The translations under genes and the position numbers were made by a program. DNA of 47,156 nucleotides from Branchiostoma floridae (taxonomy: Eukaryota; Chordata; Leptocardii; Amphioxiformes; Branchiostomatidae), in NCBI RefSeq assembly GCF_000003815.2, contig NC_049992.1, positions 1,658,180 through 1,705,335 of the forward strand, given 5' to 3'. Of this stretch, positions 1 to 10,533 are shown one piece after another (the first letter of the stretch is position 1; the number at the start of each line of letters is the position of its first letter). The notes below the pieces were generated by a model. That model saw only the letters and a program-made list of their open reading frames with translations, searched no databases and was not told the origin of the DNA.

Positions 1-130
1 TGTGCAGAAACTGTGGGTAGCTAATTATTTGCATCGAAAACAAGTTCAAACGTCGTTAGACCAGGGGAATCCCCTGACTATCCGCCATTTTAGTTTCACA
101 GGTAGGAACTACAGCTTGGTCTGATACGTC
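1..130 (+). promoter_or_regulatory. Promoter/first-exon repeat, copy 1 (orphan)
   Basis: This is the first of three related blocks; the others are at 200-440 and 5205-5440. Shared words, in order, are TGCAGAAA, TCAAA[CG]GTCGT[TC]AG, a GGGAATCCC-like word, GCCATTTT and TTTCACAGG. The block ends in TTTCACAG followed by GTAGGA, which reads as a splice donor, so it may be a non-coding first exon with its promoter. No coding exon follows before copy 2, so it is either an alternative first exon of the caspase-like gene or a leftover of a tandem duplication. Confidence 0.5.
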
Positions 131-199
131 CTTCTACGAGAGCTACATTTTGTAGGTAGTCAAAACTACGCCTGATAGCTCTCAGGTTGTATCTTCTGT

Positions 200-440
200 G
201 TATTGCATGGTGCTACATGCTGCGGTACGTGTGTGTTCTGCAGAAAAGTGCAACTGATTACCGAAGCACGGGCTGCACAAGTTCAAAGGTCGTCAGCCTG
301 GCCTTGGGGAATCCCCCTGCCATTATCCGGGCTGTAGGTAGGACGCCATTTTGATTTCACAGGTGGGTAAACATCCATGCAACGTTCGGGATTTACCACC
401 TTTCTAACGGACGTTATATCCTACAGGTGACAGTGAACTG
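200..440 (+). promoter_or_regulatory. Promoter/first-exon repeat, copy 2 (caspase-like gene)
   Basis: This is the second copy of the upstream block, immediately before the RRM-coiled-coil-caspase gene. It keeps TTCTGCAGAAA, the TCAAAGGTCGT word, GCCATTTTGATTTCACAG and a donor GTGGGT near 363. A plausible acceptor, TTGTTGCAG, ends at 518, so the likely 5' UTR is spliced from about 362 to 519 before the ATG at 545. Its similarity to copy 3 continues past the donor into what would be intron. Confidence 0.5.
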
Positions 441-544
441 ACGTGACACGCCAGAGTTAGCGTGTTGCGTTTTCTGACATCACAACTATAGAACTCGTCT
501 CACTGGTTCTTGTTGCAGGTGAATACAGGTGAACATCAAGCAAA

Positions 545-3500
545 ATGGCCAACCTCGAAATGGAAGCTGCAATTGAAATGAACGCCGACGCCTGTGTTGT
601 TGTGAGCGGGCTTTCGGATCGTGTGAACTGCAAGAAGATGAGGGTCAGTCTCCAATCTGGGAACCGTTACTCCAGGATAAAACAACTGGTCACGTTTTCA
701 GCAACGGGAACTGCACTGGTAGAGTTCCCTTCGCCAAAAGGTGTGTGTACGTATGCATGTAGCATTTGCACAGTAGAACGTTCCACTACTTCTCAACAAT
801 GGTCGTACTTGACCAATGTCTTCTATATTTAGCCCACAGAAATGTTTGATGTGTCTGACTATTAGCTGTGGGTCAGTTTTAAGACATACTCATATTGTTC
901 TTGTAGGTACTGCCGACATGCTGGCAAACGAGACACTGCTGCAAGTGAGAGGGCTGCGGTCCGTGATTCCCCAAGATGGGAACGTGACAACCTTGGAGCC
1001 ATGGGAGGTGTCGCGTCGCCTTCGAACATTCCTCCAGTCACTGAATTTCCCGCTTGATCACTCTCAACAGGGACTTGAATCAGGTAAGTGGATGCTTGGT
1101 AGGTTTTCTGGTATAATAGAAGTCGCTACATTGTCCATATACGAACATACCTGTATGCGCCTCAGAGAGGAAGGCAGTGAGTACAGAGATTCTAGAAATA
1201 TATGCAGGAGGGTGGGAAGAAATAAGCCACTAGGAACATGAAAAACGACAAAAAGTCTAAAATATTGACGTCATGTGCAGAACAAGACGATTTGGAAAAT
1301 AAGAGAAGAGGGTGATGATGTAACAACAACAATCCAAATCTCAGAACCTCCATATTGACTATGTGACAAAGGTCACCTTGATGTTGAGTGCGAAAGAGCA
1401 GGTAATCCCCTGTTAAACCTAAAAATCGAGTTCGAAGACCCTATACCACGAACTATTTTGATTATGCTAATAACTTAACCCAGTAGGGGAGATTTACTGG
1501 TGAATGATTAATGTCTTAAACAGCTTCAGTTGAACAAATCTAAAACAAACTCTTACGTTTGTTATTCCAGGCGCATCACAGGGGCCAAAGGGATTTTTTG
1601 GCTTGGCTGGCCTCGACATGAATGCAGACGCCTGTGTTGTTGTGAGTGGGTTTCCGGTTGTGAGCCACATCGACTTCTGGGTTTTAATCAGAACGGCGGA
1701 ATGTATGAGACAAGCGGTCGTGTTTTAAGCAACAGGAACCATTCTGATGGAGTTCTTTAGACCCGAGGGTAAGTACAAACATGTGTCTATCAGGTGTACA
1801 ACAGAACAATGAATGAACTTAATTGTTCAACAGTTGTACACGGCGCGGTATATGACAAAGTACTAGTAACCAATACAACTATACGCTTCTTTTTTTATAG
1901 TCTATGACAACAGGGATATGGACGGAATGGCATATTTACTTAATAAATGTTAAACATTTCATTCTGTTACAATACATTCTCTCTTTTGTAAATCCCTGCA
2001 TGTGTATGAAAACGCTACTATTAAGATATCTTCAAATTTTGTAATTATTTTTCGTTCCTGTTTATGATTTATTTCAGTGGGAATAGGGAAGTCCTTGATT
2101 AAATTTAACGGATAGTTTGGCAACATTGACTGTAGTCACTGCAAAACAATAATAAATAAATAGATTGAAGTAATTACAGATTTCATCAATTATACGTTTC
2201 TGTATGCAACAATGTAGTCGACGTCAAAAAGACAAAATTCAAACGATGCAAGAGAACCTCTGATATCTGGACCAGGCCTAGGCTGAGAATATGATTGTAT
2301 TGTTGGCCTCCCACATTGTTACAAAGAGAAGGCAGTAACATGATATAGGTCCAAACTTAAGCACATGTTAACCTCTTCGTTATTATCGGTATATCGTTCA
2401 TACAGGGGCTGCCATCTTTCTCGCAAATAAAGATCAACTGTTGGAAGAGACAGGTCTCCAAGTGAAACATCTGAAGCCCATGTTTTCTCCTAAGGAGGAC
2501 ATGCCAACCTTAGAGAAAGAACAAGAACTGCCCCTGCTTAAGCAACAACTTGAGACCACCAAGCAGACTCTAGTGAACAAAGAACAACAGCTTCAGCGCG
2601 TCACGGCTGCGTACAAACGTGAAACCGTTAATCTAAAGAACCAAAGAGAGAGTGACAAGATGGAAATTGAGCGACTGAAGGATCAGATCGCCCTCTTGTC
2701 CACCGACGTCAGCAGTTCGTACGACATGAGCCGAGACCCCCGCGGAGTAGCCGTCATCATCAACAACATCCACTTTGAGGACATGGCGGACCGGGATGGG
2801 GCTGAGGGAGATAAAGGTAGGGTTTGGGATTGGGAAATAGATAATTTGATGGTAGATATGTGAATGATTTATCTGAATTAGATAAAATTAAAACATGGAT
2901 GGATGGATGGATGGATGGATGGATGGATGGATGGATGGATGGATGGATGGATGGATGGATGGATGGATGGATGGATGGATGGATGGATGGATGGATGGAT
3001 GNNNNNNNNNNNNNNNNNNNNNNNNNNNNNNNNNNNNNNNNNNNNNNNNNNNNNNNNNNNNNNNNNNNNNNNNNNNNNNNNNNNNNNNNNNNNNNNNNNN
3101 NNNNNNNNNNNNNNNNNNNNNNNNNNNNNNNNNNNNNNNNNNNNNNNNNNNNNNNNNNNNNNNNNNNNNNNNNNNNNNNNNNNNNNNNNNNNNNNNNNNN
3201 NNNNNNNGGCAACCAAAAGCTGTTCTTCATTCAGGCTTGTCAGGGAGAGAAAACCCAAAGAAAAGAAGGCTTTGATGGCGAGTATGACGCCAAACCTGTC
3301 CCCTTCATCTGCCACGAAGCCGACTTCTTCCTGGGCCTGGCCACGGTCCCAGGCTATGTGGCTAGGCGGGACCAGGACGGGGCTCCCTATGTGCACCATT
3401 TGGCAAAACTGCTGAAAGATTTCGGCCCAACTCACGACCTGTCCGCCATCATGGCCATGGTGTGCGACAAAATGAACGACATTAATGACGACAAGTTTGG

Positions 3501-3558
3501 GTGGATCTCCTCAAACCACAGCACTTTGCGTAAAAAGGTCGTCTTCAGCGCAAAGTGA
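545..3558 (+). CDS. Caspase-like protease with N-terminal RRM-like modules and coiled coil (interrupted by gap)
   Basis: Predicted cysteine protease of the caspase family. Exons seen are 545-740, 907-1083, the cassette exon 1571-1768 (contains a stop), 2406-2816, and a last exon running out of the N gap to 3558; every visible junction is phase 1. Exons 1-2 encode an RRM-like fold ([10 protein letters not shown] strand, GTALVEF strand) of the PARP14/NMI type; this is my inference. Exon 4 opens with a second copy of the RRM C-terminal half, then has a heptad coiled coil and the start of a caspase p20 ([18 protein letters not shown]). The last exon carries the active-site pentapeptide QACQG (Cys codon 3238-3240) and a full p10 ending in STLRKKVVF. 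The middle of p20, with the catalytic His, lies in the gap. The start ATG at 545 has A at -3. Skipping exon 3 keeps the frame open. Confidence 0.75.
1571..1768 (+). pseudogene. Duplicated RRM-half exon with a single in-frame stop
   Basis: This exon is a paralogue of exon 1 (545-740). Both encode [11 protein letters not shown] near their start and ATGT[AI]L[VM]EF near their end. It has an intact acceptor (TTATTCCAG) and donor (GGGTAAGT) and phase 1 at both ends. In the frame set by exon 2 it reads well until a TAA at 1726-1728, where exon 1 has TCA (Ser); the frame stays open afterwards. It is therefore a freshly broken exon, a poison/cassette exon, or a base error in the assembly. Confidence 0.7.
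2895..3001 (+). repeat. (ATGG)n microsatellite running into assembly gap
   Basis: About 26 uninterrupted copies of ATGG lie in the intron after the coiled-coil exon and end at the N run. The repeat is open in all frames, so the long GWMD or HPSI reading frames here are artefacts. Confidence 0.97.
3002..3207. other. Assembly gap (206 N)
   Basis: The run of N follows the tetranucleotide repeat. By homology with other caspases it should hide most of p20, including the catalytic His, and possibly a death-domain exon like that of the neighbouring gene. The true size is unknown. Confidence 0.98.
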
Positions 3559-5204
3559 TCCAATTCTGATTCAAACGGTTTTAACAACAGAAAATGGCTT
3601 TGGTTTCTATTACTTTCTCTGTTGACTTTCATTAGGCCCAGGGGCATGAGACACAGATATTTCTATGACTTAACACAGAACTCCTCTATAGCTTTGTGTT
3701 GATTTCTGGTGAGGGGGAGAATGAAAGCCCAGGTAAACTTACTAGGATCACACTAAGGCTATACATTTAATGTGGCTTCTGACTAATACGAGTACACTGT
3801 GTAAGTTGTGAAGTGTGTCAGGGATGTTGAAATGGCCTTCACATATACCTTTATTCGATTGACCTGGGCAATAGTGACCCTTAAAAATTGCGAATGTCTT
3901 ATGACATGATTGCTGTTGTTTTTATTAATGTTTGACTAATTGCTAACAGCTCATTGTGGAGGTCATGAGTTATGGTCTTCTGGATAATATTGACATATTG
4001 TAAAAAGCTTATGCTATGATGCTGTTTTGATCAGGCGTTGTTGTTTTTAAATTTTATTCCCAATATATTTTGTGAGTATTACGCTACAAGCAATATGCTT
4101 ATGTAAAGCCTTCTACTCAAGACATAAATATAAAACAACAGTAAAAAAATGTCAACATTCACACGTAAAAGAAAAATGCATAACACAAAGTAAATATTAA
4201 CTATACAAATTGGTGCTGTATCAATAAAAAGAATCTACAATGTGCAATGAATGATGAAAGTATGGACGATGTCAAGTAACATTAAGTACGTACTGTCATT
4301 GGGTTACTGTGCGGTTCTACAATATTCAAAAGAGATGATAACCCTTCTTTCGCTGGTATAAGGCTAACAGTACAGGATATAGTGTTCAGTTGTTAACTAT
4401 GGTAACCGCATTTACATGTACCATCATCAATACATGGTGTTGAAAAAGATGGTTATCAATTGTTGACTCGGTAATTTCCGTTAAGTGGAATAAATCATCT
4501 ATAGCTAATCATTAGCTATATGTAGTTGTGTTGCCACTTTTAAGTGACAGTTTTAATGTGTTACCTGGCAATATGTCAACCTTGTAATCCACTGTAACCA
4601 TGGAAACCTCCGAATAAACAGAAAAAGACGAAATGATACCGGTTGGAGTGTTTGTTTAGTTTGACAAAACAACAACAAAGGCTGATCATGCAGCAGCTAT
4701 ACTTATAGACCAGTACAGGTACCATTGCTGTCTAGTAGATGTCTTAATGAAAATACGGTCCTATTCAATAGTTTCTTCTACTTAGGCTCAATTCAACATA
4801 AACACGTCCACTTTTTTACATAGCGTTTGGTGGTAACGTCTTGTTACTGCATTCCGGAATAGTATGTTATCTCTATACCGCAGGTAGTCCTCTTGTGAAG
4901 CCCACATGCACATATAATGAAGACACCACAGAATAAAAATTTATCTTCCCAAAAGTACGATGTGCAGCAATGTTACACACACCAGCAAAGATAGAACACT
5001 GCGGTGCTTGTGTATACATGGAACGCCAACCATGTTTACACATCCGCAATGACCTCTCTGTTTGCAGCCAGTCAAGATGTGATGAAGGGGCTTCCCATGA
5101 CGTCAGCTGATTTGGAGCTGTGGCGCAGTTCAGAATTCGACAACACGATTCTTAATTCTTAAGTTAAAGGCATGTGATACCTCAGATAGATGCTGACTGG
5201 GGCC
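3559..5204. other. Intergenic: 3' UTR and AT-rich DNA
   Basis: No coding exon was recognised. A polyadenylation signal AATAAA at 4223-4228 could serve the caspase-like gene. The rest is AT-rich single-copy-looking sequence up to the third promoter repeat. Confidence 0.5.
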
Positions 5205-5440
5205 TTGTGTGGGTTGCATAGTACATGTATCACTTACTGTGGTACGTAGATTTAAAATGTGTATATTCTGCAGAAATCTGGAGTAAATGGCAGCGGCGTA
5301 CAAAACAAATCAAAGGTCGTTAGACCTGTGAAATCCCGTGACGTTGGCAACCTTTGGACAGACAGCCATTTTGATTTCACAGGCGGGTCAAATGCATCTC
5401 TCCACTTGAAGCTACATCCTCCGGGTGACGTTTGAAGCTT
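5205..5440 (+). promoter_or_regulatory. Promoter/first-exon repeat, copy 3 (death-domain gene)
   Basis: This is the third copy of the block found at 1-130 and 200-440. It has GGTTGCATAGTACAT, TTCTGCAGAAA, TCAAAGGTCGTTAGACC, GCCATTTTGATTTCACAGG and CTACATCCTCCGGGTGAC, all matched in copy 2. The donor is changed from GT to GC (CACAGGCGGGT), so splicing here may be weaker or shifted. A candidate acceptor (GCGTCAG) ends at 5537, just before the ATG at 5561. Confidence 0.55.
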
Positions 5441-5560
5441 CGCAGACTAAAGATAAGCTGGACACTCTTGTTTTTGTGTCTGGCATTCTTTCACGTCACA
5501 ACTAGTCGAATCGGTCCTCCCGTTTCTTCAGCGTCAGGTGCATTCAAATGGGCACAAAAT

Positions 5561-6698
5561 ATGCTGGATCCGGACACCATCGATAAAATACGTACGATTG
5601 TTGACAACGCTCCTGCAGCTATTAATACTGCCGCCGCGGTCGTTCCTGCAGCTACAGCTATTATTATCAACGTCCCACCTGTAGCAGTAGGCATAGGTGC
5701 TGTAGCTATTGGTGCTGTTATTGGTGGAGGTCTTGTCGCCGTAGCCATGGACAAGTACAATTCAAAACACAATGAGACCGCCCAGCAGAACCTAAGGAGC
5801 AAAGAACAGCAGCTTCGTCGTGCGACGACAGAAAACAAACGCCTAAAGACTGCGCATAGGCGCGAAACCGAATGGCTGGAGAATGAGCTCATGCGTGAAA
5901 AACAAGCTAAAGAACGTGCACTTTCCCGGTGTCAAAAGATGAAAGAAGACACTGTTATAATAGATTATCTGAAGAGGGAGATTGAGCACCTGAAGGAACA
6001 GATCGCTTCCTTGTCCAACGACACGAGCAATTCGTACGAGATGAGCCTAGATTCACGCGGGGCCGCAGTTACCATCCACAACAACACTGACGGAGATGGG
6101 GCAAAAGGAGATACAGGTTAGTATTTGATTTTAGAAACTTAATAGAAGGATGGATGGATACGTGAGTCATAAATAGATAGATGGATAGATAGATATTGCT
6201 AGATAGATTGTAGGTTGTATTTTGGATATCTGCACAAATCTACGCAGCCTTTTTTTAACAAGTATACCATTCTTCATTGATTAATTTCAGATATTAGCAG
6301 GTACTTCCTTTACATCAAGGAAAACGTGACCACCGAGTGGAAGGACCTGGCAGTTACGCTAGGATTGAGCTGGGCAGATATCATCAACATCGAAGGCAAA
6401 AACAAGGATGACAAGTCTCGCTGTTGGGACGCCCTACAGGAGTGGCGCAAGCGTAAAGGAGAAGCGGCCACCGTGGATGCCCTGATGGAGGCTCTGAGTG
6501 ACCTGGGGCTGAACAATGTTAAGGATGGGCTGAGGAGGAAGTATCCAGGTCATCTACCCATTCTTTTTTCCTCACCAAAAATGATGATTTCTTTTGAAAT
6601 ATAGTTATGTCGCACAGCTGCGATGCATTTAAGATAAATAAATTGCAATTTATTTTCCTACAGGGTCCAGGTTGGCAAAACTACTGTGCTCTGGGTGA
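5561..6698 (+). CDS. Membrane-anchored coiled-coil/death-domain protein derived from a caspase paralogue
   Basis: Three exons (5561-6116, 6291-6548, 6664-6698) join in phase 1 and give 282 residues. Residues 18-62 are hydrophobic and Ala/Ile/Gly-rich (about 42-62 could span a membrane). Then comes a coiled coil with the block SKEQQLRRAT, matched by [10 protein letters not shown] in the upstream caspase-like gene, and a relic of the caspase p20 start (SRGAAVTIHNN, DGDGAKGDT). The second exon encodes a death domain (EWKDLAVTLGLSWADI, WDALQEWRKRKG, VDALMEALSDLGL). No caspase active site is present. An adaptor or decoy role in death-receptor or caspase signalling is inferred. The open frame continues upstream of 5561 through a signal-peptide-like stretch but has no ATG there, so that part is probably 5' UTR or intron. 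Confidence 0.75.
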
Positions 6699-7875
6699 CC
6701 AAGCAAGGACAGCAGCTTTGAGGTTACGGCTGTCGTTACCTCACCTTTACTCAAGTCATCTTCAAGTAATTTTTCAATAGCTTAGAAGAAATCATTGTGA
6801 TACTCCAAGGGTTTCTGTCATCTAAATTTTAATGCCACTTAGCATTTATGAAGCTATTACTACGTCTTAGCCTTGGATTCAAATAATGCTTAAACATTTG
6901 AGAGGAAACAGCTAGTAAGACTAAGTGCTTTACAAAATTGATACGCAACCATTAGATAATGGTGAGGATGAAATGGGGACAGAAACAAGTTGTAATGACT
7001 TGTATAGAAATCAAGTATGTAACATCCTGTACATTGCCCGTCTTAGGTTTGCTGCCTAACCCTTTGCGCATGATAACTAATGACCACACTATTGTCCTAG
7101 GTATTTCATCAGTAAAAATAAACATCAAACCTTCTGGAATGCCGCTAAGATTGCGAACATGAATTCAAATTGCATTTTTACACAGATGTAACAAGCAGTG
7201 TCCGCCATTACCCAATGGCGAAATACATGGTAGGAAGAAAGCGCCCTCTGGCGATCGCCTGGCCTGTCTGCAGGTCAGGGGATCCAGAAGGGAGGGTGGG
7301 AGTAAGGGAAGCTAAAATCGGGCAGTATGTCTCACGGTTATATGGCAAAAAAAACTGAATGTAACTTGTAAATTCATTAATAACACAACAGCATTGCTCC
7401 ATAATCTGTTGTCTTCTGCACAGTATAGTTACCAGACACGCCAGTAGAGACTAGAGACATATTCAGACTGATGAAATTAAAAGAAAAAACTAATGCCGTG
7501 AATAAGACTTTCATATACAGATCCATTATCTAACTGGAACAATTTGCCAGATGACATACAATCTGCTAGTAATTCCAAGGTACAACAGGAGCTTATGTAT
7601 ATAAATCAGTAATCTGACTGTAGTCTGTATGTTCTAGCAGTGTAACTGCTATGTAATTTGCATGCCGATGGTTTATGTCAAGGAAGATTAACTAGCTAAT
7701 GTAATTGATTAGTATCCAATATTTTCAGATTTGTCTTTGACAAAACAAGTAAAGTTAGCCTCCGGGCAGGATTTCAACTATAAATAAACTTTTTATCATC
7801 ACTAATGCCTTCAGACTTCTTTTTGTCTCAATATATACAGCAGATGAATAAGAATAGATAAATAGATAACCACAC
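6699..7875. other. Intergenic between convergent genes
   Basis: No coding exon was seen on either strand. AATAAA at 7117-7122 is a candidate polyadenylation signal for the death-domain gene. No exon continuing the minus-strand coiled-coil gene could be found here. Confidence 0.5.
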
Positions 7876-8561
7876 CTGCAGCTCCAAAGCTTTTTTCTCC
7901 TCCTCCAGCTCCCGTCGACACTTCTCCTCCATCTCCTCCTTCTCCATCTTTGCCACCTGTCTCTCATTCTCAAGCCGGGTCAGCAGGGTCTCCAGCTCCT
8001 CCCGCTGCTGATGGGCGTGCCGGTATCTATAAACATGGGATAATTATCATTAATTATCATTATCTATCATCATTTATCATCTGCCACCCCTCCTCAAGCC
8101 GTGTGAGCAGCGTCCCGTTCCCAGTCACCAGTGTGCCTGTGTCTGTGTGTCTGTGTGTGTGTGTGTGCGCGCGCGCGTGTGTGTGTCTATGTATGTCCGT
8201 GTGTGTGTGTGTGTGTATGTCTGTGTGTGTGTCTGTGTGTGCGTGTGTGTGTGTGTATGTCTGTGTGTGTATGTCTTTGTGTGTCTGTGTGTATGTCTGT
8301 GAGTGTGTGTGTGTTTGTGTGTGTGTTTGTGTGTGTGTTTGTGTTTGTGTGTGTCTGTATGTGTGTGTGTGTGTCTGTGTTTGTGTGTGCGTTTGCATGT
8401 GTATGTGTTTGCATGTGTGTGTGTCTTTGTGTGTGTGTGTCTTTGTGTGTGTGTGTGTGTGTTTACATGTGTGTGCGTGTGTCCTTGTGTGTGTGTGTCT
8501 TTATGTGTGCGTGTATGTGTGTGTGTGTTTGTATTTGTGTGTGTCTGTGTTTGTGTTTGTA

Positions 8562-8596
<35 letters not shown>

Positions 8597-8947
8597 CTGT
8601 TTGCCTCTGTGTGTGTGAGGTATCATAAAACGTCTCTAGTTCCTCTCGCTACAAGGGATTTATGGAATTCGGAATGCAAAATAAACTAGATTGACAAAAA
8701 AGATACATTGACTATGAACATATTACTTTGTAGATCTACAGCATCACGATGATGGAAAACAACTGATACATCGACGATGCAGCATACGCCAAAGGTGACA
8801 CTTCAAACTGTCTCCCGATCGTGAAATTATTTCAACCAGCCTCTTTCACCTCTTACGCCATTCCTTTGATAGACCCTTCAGCTGTGCGTAGTTCTCGTCA
8901 CCTGGGTCTTGGATCTGGGTGTCTGGAGGCTCGGTGGAGTCGTCCAT
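7876..8947 (-). CDS. Short coiled-coil gene, 3' end not found
   Basis: Two minus-strand exons fit together: 8947-8850 (start ATG, MDDSTEPPDT...SKEWRKR) and 8026-7876 (YRHAHQQREELETL... ending EEEKKALELQ). The junction is phase 2 with donor AAGAG|GTGAAA and acceptor TTTATAG. The 83 visible residues are charged and strongly heptad-like. After 7876 the sequence has a weak donor (CTGCAG|GTGTGG). Without splicing, the frame adds about 15 mostly hydrophobic residues and stops. No further exon was recognised before the convergent death-domain gene, so the gene may be truncated or end there. It lies in the same orientation as the larger coiled-coil gene upstream, with the same WR[QK][KR]Y motif near the start of the coil. 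Function unknown. Confidence 0.5.
8081..8116 (-). pseudogene. Partial copy of the neighbouring coiled-coil exon
   Basis: On the minus strand this segment reads GACGCTGCTCACACGGCTTG, matching GACCCTGCTGACCCGGCTTG inside the exon 7876-8026. It sits just inside the preceding intron next to the TG repeat. It lacks exon ends and is most likely a small local duplication. Confidence 0.5.
8128..8612. repeat. Long imperfect (TG)n microsatellite
   Basis: About 485 bp of GT-rich simple repeat with TC and TT interruptions, plus a short alternating (CG)n core around 8167-8178. The alternating purine-pyrimidine tract could adopt Z-DNA. It lies in the intron of the short coiled-coil gene and produces spurious Cys/Val or Thr/His open frames on both strands. 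Confidence 0.97.
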
Positions 8948-10533
8948 GTTTTCAGGCTTGTTCAACACGATTACACGGAGGTATCCACGGCAAGATGTGA
9001 ACTTTGGTGTCGATAGTATCTACCGTGTGTGTACACCCGAAAACCACACAGACAAGAGAAACCGTAAGTGGCACTCAACACGTTTGGCAAATCTCTCCTA
9101 TTCACAAACACACCTGCAGCGTGCATCCTCTTCATGAATTAATTATGGAGTAAACATTCGATTCTTCATTTGCATTATAAAGCGTACCCGAAGATTTGCG
9201 CTACGCTGCCAATTTGGGATTGGATTCAGCCTTTATAGAGTCTTTGAATAGAAGTAAAAGGCATAGATGCAGGTATTATGGTTAATAATAGCAGCGTAAA
9301 GTCTCTCCCACCGATTTCCGTACGGACAACAGCGCTCGCCTTTTCCGCAACACGTCGTGTATAAATATTTCATCGCTATTCAAACGGATTCCAAACCGAT
9401 GGTATCCAAGCAACACGCGTTTCCAAGAAGTGACAATAACAAAGAACTGGATTTGTGTGTAAATAGTGATAAAAACGTATGCCAGAAAAAAGAATAAGAA
9501 TATCAAGATTTTGAAAGGATAATGCACCATAGAGACAGTCAGCCAGTAAACATGTTAATGAGATTAACAGGATGTAATTAACTCCAATTTCATATATTTT
9601 GTTCCGTTCGTTTTTTTCTTATTCTATCTTGGTCTACTCTCCAAGCAGAGATTAGGCTCCGGCTGTTTTTGTTAACTTTTTTATAGTGTTTAATCGGGCT
9701 TTTATGGTATTGTTTCTTGAAGTCCGCCAGCCAAAATTAGGTTTTGACAATACAATACAAAATAGAAAGCCCAATAAAAACCACTAAAAAAACCTTTAAA
9801 ACACATCCGGAGCTTCACCTCTGCTTGTAGAGTAATCTTGTTCAATCTTATTACTCTATGAACTTGATTTGCTTTGTATTCTGCTGCAGAGATTGTTTTG
9901 TTTCCTTCATTTGATGTTCATAACTTATTATGGATTTCCCCTTGAAATCTCAAGTAGGAGATATGTTTCCTCTGATTAGATAAATACAACAATAAAATAC
10001 AATTCTACATCGTTACGTGTGGCAAAAACGTCTGCCAATCATCTTTAATGCGTGATGTGAAAAATACAGAAACTTCATAATGATTTTATTGATGCCTGCT
10101 GGGAAAATACACAAGTAGCCATGGAGATGTTTATACAACTTAAATTCATGTCCTGACTCAGAGATTTGAATGAGCTGCCTTAGAACATTCCTCTTATAAT
10201 TACTTCTAGTATCTGTTTCAAACATATCAAAAATAGTAACTTTGAAAATAGGAACTTCATGTCAAGAATGAAATAAAGTCTGGTTGGTAAATACATATAT
10301 AGTAAAAGTTCTCGCAACACAACCATTAAGATTCAGCCATTCTACCCTGATGATGGTGTCCGATACACACCGGAACGTTGAAGTGAGCACTATTTTGGTT
10401 TGGTATAGAAAAGCTATTCAAGCGGCAGGGTGGATTTTGTACACAATGAAAGCGTTTCAGATACATGTGGCCTCAATTATCTTTCGTTCGTCTAAAGTCA
10501 TCGACATTTCTATCATTCTTCTCCTGCACAAAT
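8948..10533. other. Intergenic between the two coiled-coil genes
   Basis: This is AT-rich DNA with no exon that I could support. It probably holds the promoter of the short coiled-coil gene (just above 8947) and the 3' UTR of the larger one (below 10534). Several short open frames lack similarity or splice context. Confidence 0.4.

Noticed and set aside
2760-3435. Open frames on both strands around the N run (GWMD and HPSI repeats)
   Set aside because: They are produced by the (ATGG)n microsatellite plus the N run being read as open; only the caspase exon after 3207 is real.
7950-8689. Long Cys/Val-rich and Thr/His-rich frames
   Set aside because: They translate the (TG)n microsatellite and have no codon or family signal.
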